Assembly (NCBI GenBank): GCA_021791075.1 | Contig: JAJYXH010000072.1 | Span: forward strand, 1-14,814 | Reading direction: 5' to 3' | Length of the DNA: 14,814 nt | From: Microcaldota archaeon | Lineage (GTDB): Archaea > Micrarchaeota > Micrarchaeia > Micrarchaeales > CABMGC01 | Shown: in pieces, positions 1 through 7,210 of the stretch | Layout of the letters: each line of letters begins with the position of its first letter | Numbering within the stretch: the stretch's first letter is position 1 | Notes under the pieces: generated by a model | Seen by the model: the letters and a program-made list of their open reading frames with translations, nothing else | The model's database searches: none | Told to the model about the DNA's origin: nothing | Position numbers and translations under genes: made by a program

Positions 1-1
1 G

Positions 2-1321
2 GATCCTGGGATATACGAAGCAATAAAGAGTGAGTTGGCAAGGCAGAGGGACAGCCTTGAGATGATACCTTCGGAGAACTTCACAAGCATGGCGGTCATG
101 CAGGCTGTCGGTTCTGTGCTGACAAATAAGTACTCGGAGGGGTATCCAGGAAGGAGATACTACGGCGGAAATCAGTTCATAGACGTAATCGAGAATACGG
201 CGAGGGAAAGGGCCAAGCAGATATTCGGTGTGCCGTATGCGAATGTGCAACCGTACTCGGGATCCCCGGCGAATCTTGCCGTCTATATGGCGCTCTGCAA
301 GCCCGGCGATGTCATAATGGGGCAGAACCTGAGCGATGGAGGGCATCTCACCCATGGATTCAAGGGCAGCGTAACAGGACAGCTATTCAAGAGCGTACCG
401 TACCACGTAAAGCCGGACGGATACATAGACCTCGACGAGGTAAAGAGGCTTGCGGAGGAGAACAAGCCCGTGCTGATATGGGTCGGAATAACGGCGTACA
501 CGCGCGAGGTGCCGTTCGAGGAGTTCGCAAAGATTGCGGACTCGGTAGGGGCATATCTTGCAGCTGACATATCGCACATCTCGGGCCTTGTGATCGGTGG
601 GGTGCACAAAAGTCCGACCGACTATGCACACATAATCACGACAACTACGCACAAGACGCTGCGCGGACCGCGGGGAGCAATGATACTAGTAACGAACAAG
701 GGGCTGAAGAAAGATTCGGAACTCGGCGAGAAGATAGACAAGATAATAATACCCGGAATGCAGGGAGGGCCGCACAATCACACAACAGCAGGAATCGCGA
801 TAGCGCTTCTTGAGGCATCGAAGCCGGAGTTTAAGGATTATGCCTTGCAGATAGTGAAGAACTCGAAGGCTCTTGCAGCCGAGCTCTCAGCCAGAGGAAT
901 AAAGCTGGTCACCGGTGGCACCGACAACCACATGATTCTCATAGATCTGACCCCTTTCGGAAAGGGAAACGGGCTCCTGGTACAGGAGGCGCTCGATACG
1001 GCAAGCATAACCGTGAACAAGAACACGATACCCAACGATCCGTCCTCGCCGTTCTACCCGAGTGGAATAAGGCTCGGCACTCCAGCACTGACCACGCGTG
1101 GCATGAAGGAGCCCGAGATGAAGACGGTAGGCGACATGATCGCCGACGTGATAGACGAGGTAAAGAGATACCAGCTCCCAGAGTCAAAGGAGGGAAGGAC
1201 CGAGTACCTCAAGAAGTTCAGGACGGAGATATCATCCAACAAGAGGCTCGTCGAGGTGCGCTCCAGGGTGCTGGAGCTATGCAAGAGGTTCCCTCTGTAT
1301 CCGGGTCTGGAACTTCCTTGA
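2..1321 (+). CDS. glyA: Serine hydroxymethyltransferase, 5'-truncated by window edge
   Basis: PLP enzyme interconverting serine and glycine while passing a one-carbon unit to a folate or pterin carrier in the cytoplasm. The frame is open from base 2 (DPGIYEAIKSE...), and these residues match the usual SHMT N-terminus. The true start therefore lies just left of the window, and the TTG at 35 is not the start. 439 residues are visible, about full family length. In visible numbering: IPSENF (about 22-27), GYPGRRYYGG (47-56), YSGSPAN (85-91), the DISHISGL aspartate/histidine region, the PLP-lysine motif TTTTHK with K218, GGPHNH, and a C-terminal FPLYPGL. YSGSPAN, GGPHNH and the FPLYPGL end resemble the eukaryotic-type branch more than the E. 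coli pattern, though these motifs also occur in some prokaryotes. The next gene has its own TATA box, so glyA is not clearly co-transcribed with it. The family call is secure. Confidence 0.96.
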   Translation, partial: DPGIYEAIKSELARQRDSLEMIPSENFTSMAVMQAVGSVLTNKYSEGYPGRRYYGGNQFIDVIENTARERAKQIFGVPYANVQPYSGSPANLAVYMALCKPGDVIMGQNLSDGGHLTHGFKGSVTGQLFKSVPYHVKPDGYIDLDEVKRLAEENKPVLIWVGITAYTREVPFEEFAKIADSVGAYLAADISHISGLVIGGVHKSPTDYAHIITTTTHKTLRGPRGAMILVTNKGLKKDSELGEKIDKIIIPGMQGGPHNHTTAGIAIALLEASKPEFKDYALQIVKNSKALAAELSARGIKLVTGGTDNHMILIDLTPFGKGNGLLVQEALDTASITVNKNTIPNDPSSPFYPSGIRLGTPALTTRGMKEPEMKTVGDMIADVIDEVKRYQLPESKEGRTEYLKKFRTEISSNKRLVEVRSRVLELCKRFPLYPGLELP

Positions 1322-1350
1322 CATTGCAGCAACTCGCCCCTACCCACACG

Positions 1351-1359
1351 TATTTAAAT
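1351..1359 (+). promoter_or_regulatory. TATA box for the 1391 gene
   Basis: TATTTAAAT, centred near 1355, predicts transcription start around 1381. This leaves a leader of only about 9 nt before ATG 1391, or none before GTG 1382. Confidence 0.65.
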
Positions 1360-1390
1360 CTGGGGAGAGAATTGATATCGAGTGATTTTT

Positions 1391-2017
1391 ATGGCAGAAG
1401 CAGAGGAGGAAGCGGCGCCGTGGGATCGTGGAACCGATACCTTCATTAGCAACATCGATGGAGACATCTCAAAGACATACGGGATCGGCCTAAGGGATTT
1501 TCTACTGAATCCAGAGAAGTTTGCGAGTCAGAAGGACATTGACCAGAAAGCAAAGAAGATCATCGATGCTGTAAATGCGTACTTCACCAACGCGAAGAAC
1601 GGGCTCAAGGAGGAGCAGGACGAACTGGCAAAGACCCTAGAGAACGCTGACGCCCAGACAACCAAGATCGACGGCGTAATACAGACCAAAGCCGCACTGT
1701 CAAGGGTCCCTTACATAAAGCCCGTCATGGTAGACATCAACCCATCCAACAGGGAGGAGATAGTGATAGACCAGTACAACAACTCTGTCGATGCGCTGAT
1801 AGCGAAGCTGATAAACGCGTCGAATTATATTGCGGATATAACCACGACGTACAACAACCACAACATCGGCTCATGGGTCTTCTCGGGAAACAGGACCTAC
1901 ATAGTTTCCATAAACCTTCCGGAGAGCGCGGTTACGGCTATAGACGACCTGCAGTCCGATGTCGACGACATAATGGACACCGCATACCAGAGGCTCCTGC
2001 TTGCCATGGAGAAGTGA
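1391..2017 (+). CDS. Unrecognised acidic soluble protein, predicted helical/coiled coil
   Basis: Family not recognised. 208 residues from ATG 1391 (MAEAEEEAAPWD...). An in-frame GTG at 1382 would add three residues and fits a strictly leaderless start from the upstream TATA box, so both starts remain possible. There is no signal peptide, membrane segment or cysteine motif. The N-terminus is acidic. Residues about 47-100 are rich in Lys/Glu/Gln/Asp with heptad-like spacing (DQKAKKIID..., NGLKEEQDELAKTLENA), suggesting a coiled coil. The C-terminal half carries the mixed pattern WVFSGNRTYIVSINLPES and ends in an amphipathic helix (DDLQSDVDDIMDTAYQRLLLAMEK region). The AK6-type kinase begins 7 nt after its stop, so the two are almost certainly one transcript and the protein may act with that kinase. 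No enzymatic motif is visible. Confidence 0.8.
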   Translation: MAEAEEEAAPWDRGTDTFISNIDGDISKTYGIGLRDFLLNPEKFASQKDIDQKAKKIIDAVNAYFTNAKNGLKEEQDELAKTLENADAQTTKIDGVIQTKAALSRVPYIKPVMVDINPSNREEIVIDQYNNSVDALIAKLINASNYIADITTTYNNHNIGSWVFSGNRTYIVSINLPESAVTAIDDLQSDVDDIMDTAYQRLLLAMEK

Positions 2018-2024
2018 GCGGCTG

Positions 2025-2579
2025 ATGAAGCTTATCGTAATAACCGGAACTCCGGGCAGCGGCAAGACCACGATCGCAAAGGAAGTGGCCTCTAAGATCA
2101 AGGACTCGGAACTTGTCCACGCAAACGACCTGATAAAATCCAAGCATATCTTCTCCTCCTACTCAAAGGACGGAGCGATGGTCGTAAAGCTCGGCATGCT
2201 CGCGCGCGAGATAGATCGGCTCAGGAAGAGCAGCGGAAAGAGGATCTTGATAATAGAAGGGCACGTACTCTGCGATATGAAGATCAAGGGCGCAACAGCC
2301 GTCGTAATCAGGGAGCACCTAGAGACGATGAGGAATAGGCTCGAAGAGCGTGGATACGCGAAAAAGAAGATAAATGACAATCTAGTGTCCGAAGCGATAG
2401 ACTACTGCGGGGCAAACGCCTCAATGAACTACAAAGAGTCATTCGAGCTCATGAACTCAAAGGATGCGGCATCAACGATCGTGTCAATAATAGAAGGGAA
2501 GATGATGCCAAGGAAACAGATAGACCTGCTTCATGAACTCGTAATGTTAATGAAAAAAGAGAAGGTCGGCTTTATCTGA
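2025..2579 (+). CDS. AK6/Fap7-type adenylate kinase (NMP kinase, P-loop)
   Basis: Small P-loop kinase of the archaeal/eukaryotic AK6 (Fap7) family. Members phosphorylate AMP using ATP, and in yeast and archaea Fap7-like proteins are also linked to small-subunit ribosome maturation. 184 residues from ATG 2025, the usual family length. A longer frame from TTG 2001 would put 8 extra residues before the canonical MKLIVITGTPG start. Motifs: Walker A GTPGSGKTT (8-16), the IIEGH segment (76-80) matching the AK6 EGHLSH region although H-L-S-H is replaced by H-V-L-C, and LEERGY (106-111) in the lid region followed by the helical KKKINDNLVSEAIDYC stretch. It is second in a unit with the 1391 gene (7 nt gap, no strong Shine-Dalgarno). 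Its last 8 bp overlap the end of the opposite-strand helicase. The family is well supported; substrate preference and a ribosomal role are inferred. Confidence 0.85.
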   Translation: MKLIVITGTPGSGKTTIAKEVASKIKDSELVHANDLIKSKHIFSSYSKDGAMVVKLGMLAREIDRLRKSSGKRILIIEGHVLCDMKIKGATAVVIREHLETMRNRLEERGYAKKKINDNLVSEAIDYCGANASMNYKESFELMNSKDAASTIVSIIEGKMMPRKQIDLLHELVMLMKKEKVGFI

Positions 2580-3912
2580 ACCTTGACCTTACCCGTGTGT
2601 CGTTCGAACTGCGGTTGCCGTACGATCTGTCGCCGCCATGGTGATCTCTATGATCCCTACCGCCTCCCCCCCCTCTGTGTCCACCGCCTCTCCGCTCGCC
2701 ACGGTTCCATCTGTCTCTGCCATGGCCCTGCCCTCCACCGCCACGTCCATGGAAGTCGCGCCTCTGGCCTCCGCCCCTGCTGAATACGCGTATGTTGGCG
2801 AACGGCGCCGTGTTTAAGCTTATCCTATCCATCCTTATCCTTGCTATGTACTCTATGTCCTTCACAGCCTCGCTCTCCTGCGGCACTGTTATGGTGAAAG
2901 CCCTTCCCTCCGCGTTCATCCTTGCGGATCTTCCTACCCTGTGAACGTAAGTGTGCGGGTCGTCCGGCACGTCGAAGTTTATGACGTCAGAGACTCCTAC
3001 TATGTCGATTCCCCTTGCGGCGACGTTGGTCGCTATCAGGAACCTTCCTCCGCCCTTGAACTGCCTGAGTGACGCCTCTCTCCTGGACTGCGTAAGCCCT
3101 CCGTGGAGGAGTATCGCGTCAAATCCCTGTTCCTTTAGTGCATCGTGGATCGCGCTCGCAGCGTACTGCGTCTGAGCGAATATTATTGCCTTTTTAGGGT
3201 TGTACTGCTTTACGTATGCGAGCAGGGCTCCGAACTTCTGTCTCGGCTCCACTATGGCATAAAGGTGCTTTATCTGGTTCACAACCAGCTCCTCTCCCTG
3301 CCCTATCTTTAGGAATGTCATGTCGTGCATGTGCCTTCTTGCAACGGACAGTATCTTCTCCGGCATCGTTGCCGAGAATAGAAGCGTCTGCTTTGTGGAA
3401 GGCGTGTCTGACAGTATATGCTCTATGTCGTCTATGAATCCGATGTCGAGCATCGTGTCCGCCTCGTCAAGCACTAGGAACTTTAGGCTCTGCACCCTCA
3501 GTGCCCCCCTCTCCATAAGGTCGATTATCCTTCCCGGTGTACCTATCACTATGTTAGGGCCCCGTCTCAGCTCGTCCATCTGCACGTTTATCGAGGCGCC
3601 TCCGTAGACTACTGCGACTCCGTGGTGGTTGAACCTGAGCTTGTTAGCCATGTCGCGTATCTGGACTGCCAGTTCCCTCGTCGGCACTATTATAAGAGCC
3701 TCGGGGTCCCTGGTCTGCGTTCCCATCTGCTTTATCGGGATTAAGAATGCGCAGGTCTTTCCCGTACCTGTCTTTGCCCTGACCACAATGTCCTTTCTCT
3801 GCAGAGCTAACGGTATTACCTGCTCCTGGACATCGGTTGCGTTGATGAAGTTTATCTTCTTCAACGCCTCTACTAGCGACGGGTTTAAACCCATCTCCGA
3901 AAAAGGCTTCAC
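2572..3912 (-). CDS. DEAD-box ATP-dependent RNA helicase with RGG-rich tail
   Basis: Unwinds or remodels RNA duplexes using ATP. From GTG 3912 it has 446 residues. This start gives MKPFSEMGLN, the typical short DEAD-box N-terminus, and has AGGTG 5 nt upstream. An in-frame GTG at 3948 would add 12 residues and cannot be excluded. Motifs: Q-motif Gln about 29, Walker A AKTGTGKT (46-53), PTRELA (77-82), TPGR (125-128), DEAD (149-152), SAT (180-182), TNVAARGID (295-303) and HRVGRSAR (324-331), so both RecA-like domains are complete. Residues 378-446 form a Gly/Arg/His/Asp-rich tail with many RGG/RGGG units, a common RNA-binding appendage. The core resembles the CshA/RhlE/DeaD group. A role in cold adaptation, ribosome assembly or RNA decay is inference. 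It ends inside the last codons of the opposite-strand kinase gene. Confidence 0.95.
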   Translation of the reverse strand: MKPFSEMGLNPSLVEALKKINFINATDVQEQVIPLALQRKDIVVRAKTGTGKTCAFLIPIKQMGTQTRDPEALIIVPTRELAVQIRDMANKLRFNHHGVAVVYGGASINVQMDELRRGPNIVIGTPGRIIDLMERGALRVQSLKFLVLDEADTMLDIGFIDDIEHILSDTPSTKQTLLFSATMPEKILSVARRHMHDMTFLKIGQGEELVVNQIKHLYAIVEPRQKFGALLAYVKQYNPKKAIIFAQTQYAASAIHDALKEQGFDAILLHGGLTQSRREASLRQFKGGGRFLIATNVAARGIDIVGVSDVINFDVPDDPHTYVHRVGRSARMNAEGRAFTITVPQESEAVKDIEYIARIRMDRISLNTAPFANIRVFSRGGGQRRDFHGRGGGGQGHGRDRWNRGERRGGGHRGGGGGRDHRDHHGGDRSYGNRSSNDTRVRSRFR

Positions 3913-3917
3913 TTTGA

Positions 3918-3922
3918 CACCT
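3918..3922 (-). promoter_or_regulatory. Shine-Dalgarno site deciding the helicase start
   Basis: The minus strand reads AGGTG, complementary to the CACCU core of the 16S rRNA 3' end, 5 nt before GTG 3912. The alternative GTG 3948 has no comparable site. Confidence 0.5.
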
Positions 3923-4013
3923 GAAAAAGGAACAGAAGTAGTAAGCACAGGCGATCAAATGATTGATGCCCACGCCATTTCACAACTGTACTGCTATATG
4001 TATGTAATAGCAT

Positions 4014-4022
4014 CTATATAAA
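4014..4022 (-). promoter_or_regulatory. TATA box for the helicase gene
   Basis: The minus strand reads TTTATATAG, predicting transcription start near 3992 and a leader of about 44 nt (GTG 3948) or 80 nt (GTG 3912). That is unusually long here. A weaker ACATATAG-like box at about 3995-4002 could serve instead. Confidence 0.5.
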
Positions 4023-4058
4023 CATTACTTTTGATTCTGTAGGCCGACCATTAGAGAA

Positions 4059-4067
4059 TATTTATTA
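4059..4067 (+). promoter_or_regulatory. TATA box for the 4091 gene
   Basis: TATTTATTA, centred about 28 bp before ATG 4091, implies an almost leaderless transcript. It lies back-to-back with the helicase promoter. Confidence 0.6.
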
Positions 4068-4090
4068 AGGGTCATGAGAAAGCTCATCTC

Positions 4091-4849
4091 ATGGGAAGGT
4101 TAAGGGAGGCATCACTGGCGCGGAGACTTGGGTCTGATGGAGCTGTACATCCTGCCGTCGCGGCATTGAGAAGAAGCTCAAGAGTCCGCGAATCGCTTTC
4201 GAAGCTGAAGCGATCGAATCCGCCTCCGGAAAAACCGTCCAATACGGTAAGATTGTGCCTTGCCGGGGGGATAGCCGTCTTTCCCGTGGGCACAGGGACG
4301 ATCCTGTTCGCGATAGAGTCAACCAAGCATTTCGCCTGGACCGGACAGAACATCAGCAGCCTCCTCAACGGCCCAGAGGGCCTTGTTGTAAGCGCGGGAA
4401 TGGTCGCATCAGGACTTCTTGCCACAACATTCACATACGGATTAAGGGAGTCGCTTCCGCGCAGGTCCATACCTTATGATATCGGTGCAGGTCTCTTTGC
4501 AATTACCGGAGTCGCTCTTGTAGGTGCCGGAATAATCCACCCTCCCGGAGCTGCCCACTACTCCCTTGCGGGAACCTACTTCTTGGGCAGTGCGGCTACG
4601 CAGAGCGTTATAGGCGCAGACATGGTCTCGAAAGGTTCCAAAGCACTCGGAGGATTCGGACTGGGAACTGCGGCAGTTGCGCTTGCGGCTGTTGCCACAG
4701 GGTTCATCGAGAATCACCACGTTCCTGCGATATACGAGTTCATCGGGAGCATAAGCACCGGAACGTGGATGCTAGTGACATCCGCATCCGCGCTTGTAAG
4801 GAAGAGGTTGGGCGTGCCAATAGGGAAGAAACAGGAGCCGATACGGTGA
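4091..4849 (+). CDS. Multi-pass membrane protein, DUF998-like
   Basis: 252 residues. ATG 4091 sits one promoter-length after a TATA box, which supports this start. A basic cytosolic N-terminus (about 1-52, rich in Arg/Lys/Ser) precedes about six hydrophobic segments: roughly 54-74, 97-117, 130-149, 158-178, 189-206 and 217-237. The arrangement resembles DUF998 (PF06197) proteins: a GL-rich second helix, a third helix ending in an HPPGAAH element (150-156; DUF998 members carry HP...H here), and a Gly/Ala-rich second half. Molecular function is unknown. The unusually long basic N-terminal extension could bind nucleic acid or acidic lipids, but that is speculation. It ends 5 bp from the end of the opposite-strand regulator and does not appear to be in an operon. 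Membrane location is well supported; the DUF998 assignment is from pattern memory only. Confidence 0.7.
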   Translation: MGRLREASLARRLGSDGAVHPAVAALRRSSRVRESLSKLKRSNPPPEKPSNTVRLCLAGGIAVFPVGTGTILFAIESTKHFAWTGQNISSLLNGPEGLVVSAGMVASGLLATTFTYGLRESLPRRSIPYDIGAGLFAITGVALVGAGIIHPPGAAHYSLAGTYFLGSAATQSVIGADMVSKGSKALGGFGLGTAAVALAAVATGFIENHHVPAIYEFIGSISTGTWMLVTSASALVRKRLGVPIGKKQEPIR

Positions 4850-4854
4850 CAGGA

Positions 4855-6336
4855 TCATACTGCTGTAACACTCGACTCGATTATGCCCTCATTCGTCAGT
4901 ATGGCAATCCTGTAAGTGACATTATCCGCGAGCATGCCGTGCATCATCGCCCAAGGCACGTATATCGCTCCATGGTAGGAAAAGTGTACTGATGCGTGCG
5001 AGGCTAATGCATAACCGAAGGACCCGCTCCTAAATCCCAGTCTCTGTTCAACGGGTATTGTAAGTGTTCCATTGCTCTCCACGATGAATGCGACCGGAGG
5101 CCTCTCCGAGAATCCCATGAAGTATGCCGGTGGTACGGCTCTGCCCCCGATTCCGTAGATCGAGATGTTCGTTGCCGGTCTCGGCAGCCTTATGGTAAAG
5201 GAGCCGTTGCCACTGTATTGCGACGTTCTGTATACCGCATCAGCGTTTATCTCGACCGAGCCGTTGCTCTGCTGATACGCCTGTGGGGAGATCCTCGGGC
5301 AGCCTCCAAGCCCCGCTCCCCATGTCCCACGAGTCTGGCATGGGGCCTCCTGTCCTTCAAGTGCAATCCCTATCACAGTGACATTTTTTGATCCCGTATC
5401 CGAAAGGGAGAAGACAAAGGAGAGATTGTCTCCAGAGATCGAGAGCGATTGGTTTGAAACGGTTATATTTGATGCAGCGAATGCATGTCGGTAAATCTGC
5501 GGCAGCGGATACCTGACCTGTCCGAAGATGCCCTGATTGAGGTTCTTGATCGATCTGCCTTGATACGGCATTAACACTGCTCTTACCGAAGGTATCATCA
5601 CGAAAGAGGTTACGTTTCCTGTATAAGACTCCACCACTACAGGCGAGAAGTCCAGGAGCACCCCGGAAGAGGAGTTCAGTCTGGTATTGTTCTCAACGCT
5701 TGCCACTACGCGATCCCTCAGTAGTCTTACCGGATAGGTCGTGTTATCGATTGTTGTGCTTGCAGAGCTTATATTGAATGCGACAGCGTCTATAACAGAT
5801 CCCGCGCTGACATTCAGCCCGCCTATGACCTGGCTCACATTTATCAGGCCCATAAGGTCGATCCTGCCGCTCGAGTCTATGTCGACCCATTCCGAAGAAC
5901 CCTTGGAGACCACCTGCGCCATCAATGAAGAATAGTTAATGTAGAGCGCCTGCGTGCCTACCGGAACGCTTGGCGGATCGGTTATGCTTATCGGTATCGA
6001 GTTGACGACGCCGGCCTGCGGCGTTGCAGCAATGAAGATAAATGCCAGTAGAAAAAACATGGCCATCACCGACGCACCCACCACTGCCCGGTTTCGAATG
6101 ATGCTCCATCCGGGCCTGCCTTCATCCTGCCCGGCTACCCTGCTTATCTTATAATATTTCCACTTCTTTGTGTGGTTGTCACCCTCCTCAATGAGTCCTG
6201 CGGACTCTAGGTCATGCAGATGCTTGCTCACGGTCGATGGCGCCAAGCCTAGCGCATCGCTTATGCTTGTAAGGTTGTTGCTCCCTTCTGCTATGAGTTT
6301 TAGCACCTTGCCCTTCGTGCTTCCGTGGCTTGACAT
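4855..6336 (-). CDS. Membrane-tethered winged-helix regulator with DUF4382-like external domain
   Basis: Start placed at ATG 6336 (493 residues). The frame opens as far as ATG 6411, but the promoter TATATAAG lies inside that 25-codon extension and predicts transcription start near 6343. From ATG 6336: residues about 9-66 form an ArsR-like winged helix (KGKVLKLIAEG, SISDALGLAPSTVSKHLHDLESAGLIEE, then the KKWKYYKIS wing). A basic linker follows, then one membrane helix at about 82-104, then a large extracytoplasmic part. Residues about 125-237 resemble DUF4382: WVDIDSSGRIDLMGL, a VSAG turn, IDNTTYPV, and a VLLDFSP strand. The remaining ~255 residues are beta-rich with many N-x-S/T sequons and a Cys pair (about 333 and 346), not recognised. 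The topology implies a one-component sensor with DNA binding inside and signal sensing outside. It diverges from the ABC operon, its most likely target. Domain order is seen; regulation is inferred. Confidence 0.8.
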   Translation of the reverse strand: MSSHGSTKGKVLKLIAEGSNNLTSISDALGLAPSTVSKHLHDLESAGLIEEGDNHTKKWKYYKISRVAGQDEGRPGWSIIRNRAVVGASVMAMFFLLAFIFIAATPQAGVVNSIPISITDPPSVPVGTQALYINYSSLMAQVVSKGSSEWVDIDSSGRIDLMGLINVSQVIGGLNVSAGSVIDAVAFNISSASTTIDNTTYPVRLLRDRVVASVENNTRLNSSSGVLLDFSPVVVESYTGNVTSFVMIPSVRAVLMPYQGRSIKNLNQGIFGQVRYPLPQIYRHAFAASNITVSNQSLSISGDNLSFVFSLSDTGSKNVTVIGIALEGQEAPCQTRGTWGAGLGGCPRISPQAYQQSNGSVEINADAVYRTSQYSGNGSFTIRLPRPATNISIYGIGGRAVPPAYFMGFSERPPVAFIVESNGTLTIPVEQRLGFRSGSFGYALASHASVHFSYHGAIYVPWAMMHGMLADNVTYRIAILTNEGIIESSVTAV

Positions 6337-6363
6337 CTCAACAAGATAACTGTTGCCTAAGCT

Positions 6364-6372
6364 CTTATATAT
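6364..6372 (-). promoter_or_regulatory. TATA box for the membrane-tethered regulator
   Basis: The minus strand reads ATATATAAG, centred 33 nt before ATG 6336. It predicts a ~7 nt leader and rules against the upstream in-frame ATG at 6411. Confidence 0.7.
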
Positions 6373-6385
6373 TATTTCCCATTTA

Positions 6386-6475
6386 CTTCGTTTTTCACTT
6401 CGCTTTTTCAACCAGAGCCCATGCGACCCATCATATCACGCCTGCAAAGCTGATGCGACCAAAAAAAAACGAAGC
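6386..6475. promoter_or_regulatory. Candidate operator region with direct and inverted repeats
   Basis: This lies between the two divergent TATA boxes. CTTCGTTTTT (6386-6395) and CTTCGCTTTTT (6398-6408) are near-direct repeats. Their inverse, AAAAACGAAGC, occurs at 6465-6475, and another GCGAAG at 6504-6509. ATGCGACC occurs twice, at 6421-6428 and 6453-6460, 32 bp apart (about three helical turns). These are plausible binding sites for the divergent winged-helix protein. This rests on position and repetition only. Confidence 0.4.
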
Positions 6476-6485
6476 GTATGGGAAG

Positions 6486-6495
6486 ATATATATTT
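6486..6495 (+). promoter_or_regulatory. TATA box for the ABC export operon
   Basis: ATATATATTT, centred about 28 bp before ATG 6518, fits a leaderless mRNA. Confidence 0.7.
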
Positions 6496-6517
6496 TTGCA
6501 GAAGCGAAGATGATCTA

Positions 6518-7210
6518 ATGCCAACTTATTCTGTCAAGCTGGACAACGTCTCGAAAATCTACAAGTCCGGGTCGATAGAGGTCACCGCCCTAAAAGACGT
6601 CTCGTTCACGCTGAAGAAAGGGGACTTCGCCGCGATAGTCGGACCTTCCGGAAGCGGAAAGTCTACGCTCATGAACATGCTCGGAACTATCGACAGGCCA
6701 ACGCACGGCGAGGTGTACATCGACGGAGTCGCAACGTCCAAGATGAACGGCGATACTCTAGCCGAGTTCAGGAACAGGAAACTCGGATTCGTCTTCCAGG
6801 CATTCAATCTCGTAAACGGGCTCGATGCGGAGAAGAACGTGGAGCTCCCCCTAATTGTGGACGGAACACCCCAGGCGGAGAGAAAGGCCAGGGCCGACAA
6901 GCTGCTCATAAGGCTCGGGCTGGCCCAGAGGCTTGCACTGAAGCCGACTCAGCTCAGCGGCGGAGAGCAGCAGAGGGTCGCCATAGCGCGCGCACTAGTA
7001 AACAACCCGGCGCTGATCCTCGCAGACGAACCGACCGGTAACCTGGATACAAAATCCGGAGAGGAGGTCATAAAGCTGCTAAGGGAGATATCAGCCGGAG
7101 GGAACGTCACTATAATAATGGTTACGCACAACATTGATACTACAAAATACTGCGACAGGATAATACACATAAAGGACGGAAGAATAGAGAAGGATAGAGT
7201 GGTCAGATGA
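6518..7210 (+). CDS. ABC transporter ATP-binding protein, MacB/LolD type
   Basis: Cytoplasmic ATPase that powers the membrane permease encoded two genes downstream. 230 residues from ATG 6518, the standard length for the LolD/MacB-ATPase/FtsE class. The open frame reaches back to 6353, but that part lies upstream of the TATA box and overlaps the divergent promoter region, so it is not coding. Motifs: Walker A GPSGSGKST (42-50), Q-loop Gln94 in FVFQAFNL, signature LSGGEQQRVAIARAL (146-160), Walker B ILADEP (167-172), D-loop GNLD (174-177) and switch His204. All are intact, so the ATPase should be active. The stop overlaps the next start as ATGA, indicating translational coupling. This class drives mechanotransmission or efflux and lipoprotein-release machines rather than classic import. 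Confidence 0.95.
   Translation: MPTYSVKLDNVSKIYKSGSIEVTALKDVSFTLKKGDFAAIVGPSGSGKSTLMNMLGTIDRPTHGEVYIDGVATSKMNGDTLAEFRNRKLGFVFQAFNLVNGLDAEKNVELPLIVDGTPQAERKARADKLLIRLGLAQRLALKPTQLSGGEQQRVAIARALVNNPALILADEPTGNLDTKSGEEVIKLLREISAGGNVTIIMVTHNIDTTKYCDRIIHIKDGRIEKDRVVR

Noticed and set aside
1..6. GGATCC at the exact left edge
   Set aside because: It is a BamHI site that might mark a clone end, but the SHMT frame reads through it naturally, so it is not treated as vector.
3629..4021. Plus-strand frame of 130 codons opposite the helicase N-terminus
   Set aside because: It is antisense to conserved helicase motifs and runs through the helicase promoter.
6461..6469. A9 homopolymer in the divergent promoter region
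   Set aside because: It could be a slippage site, but it is non-coding with the starts chosen here, so no phase variation is predicted.
6353..6517. N-terminal 55-codon extension of the ABC ATPase frame
   Set aside because: It lies upstream of the operon TATA box, overlaps the divergent gene's leader, and is low-complexity without similarity to ABC N-termini. ATG 6518 gives the normal length.
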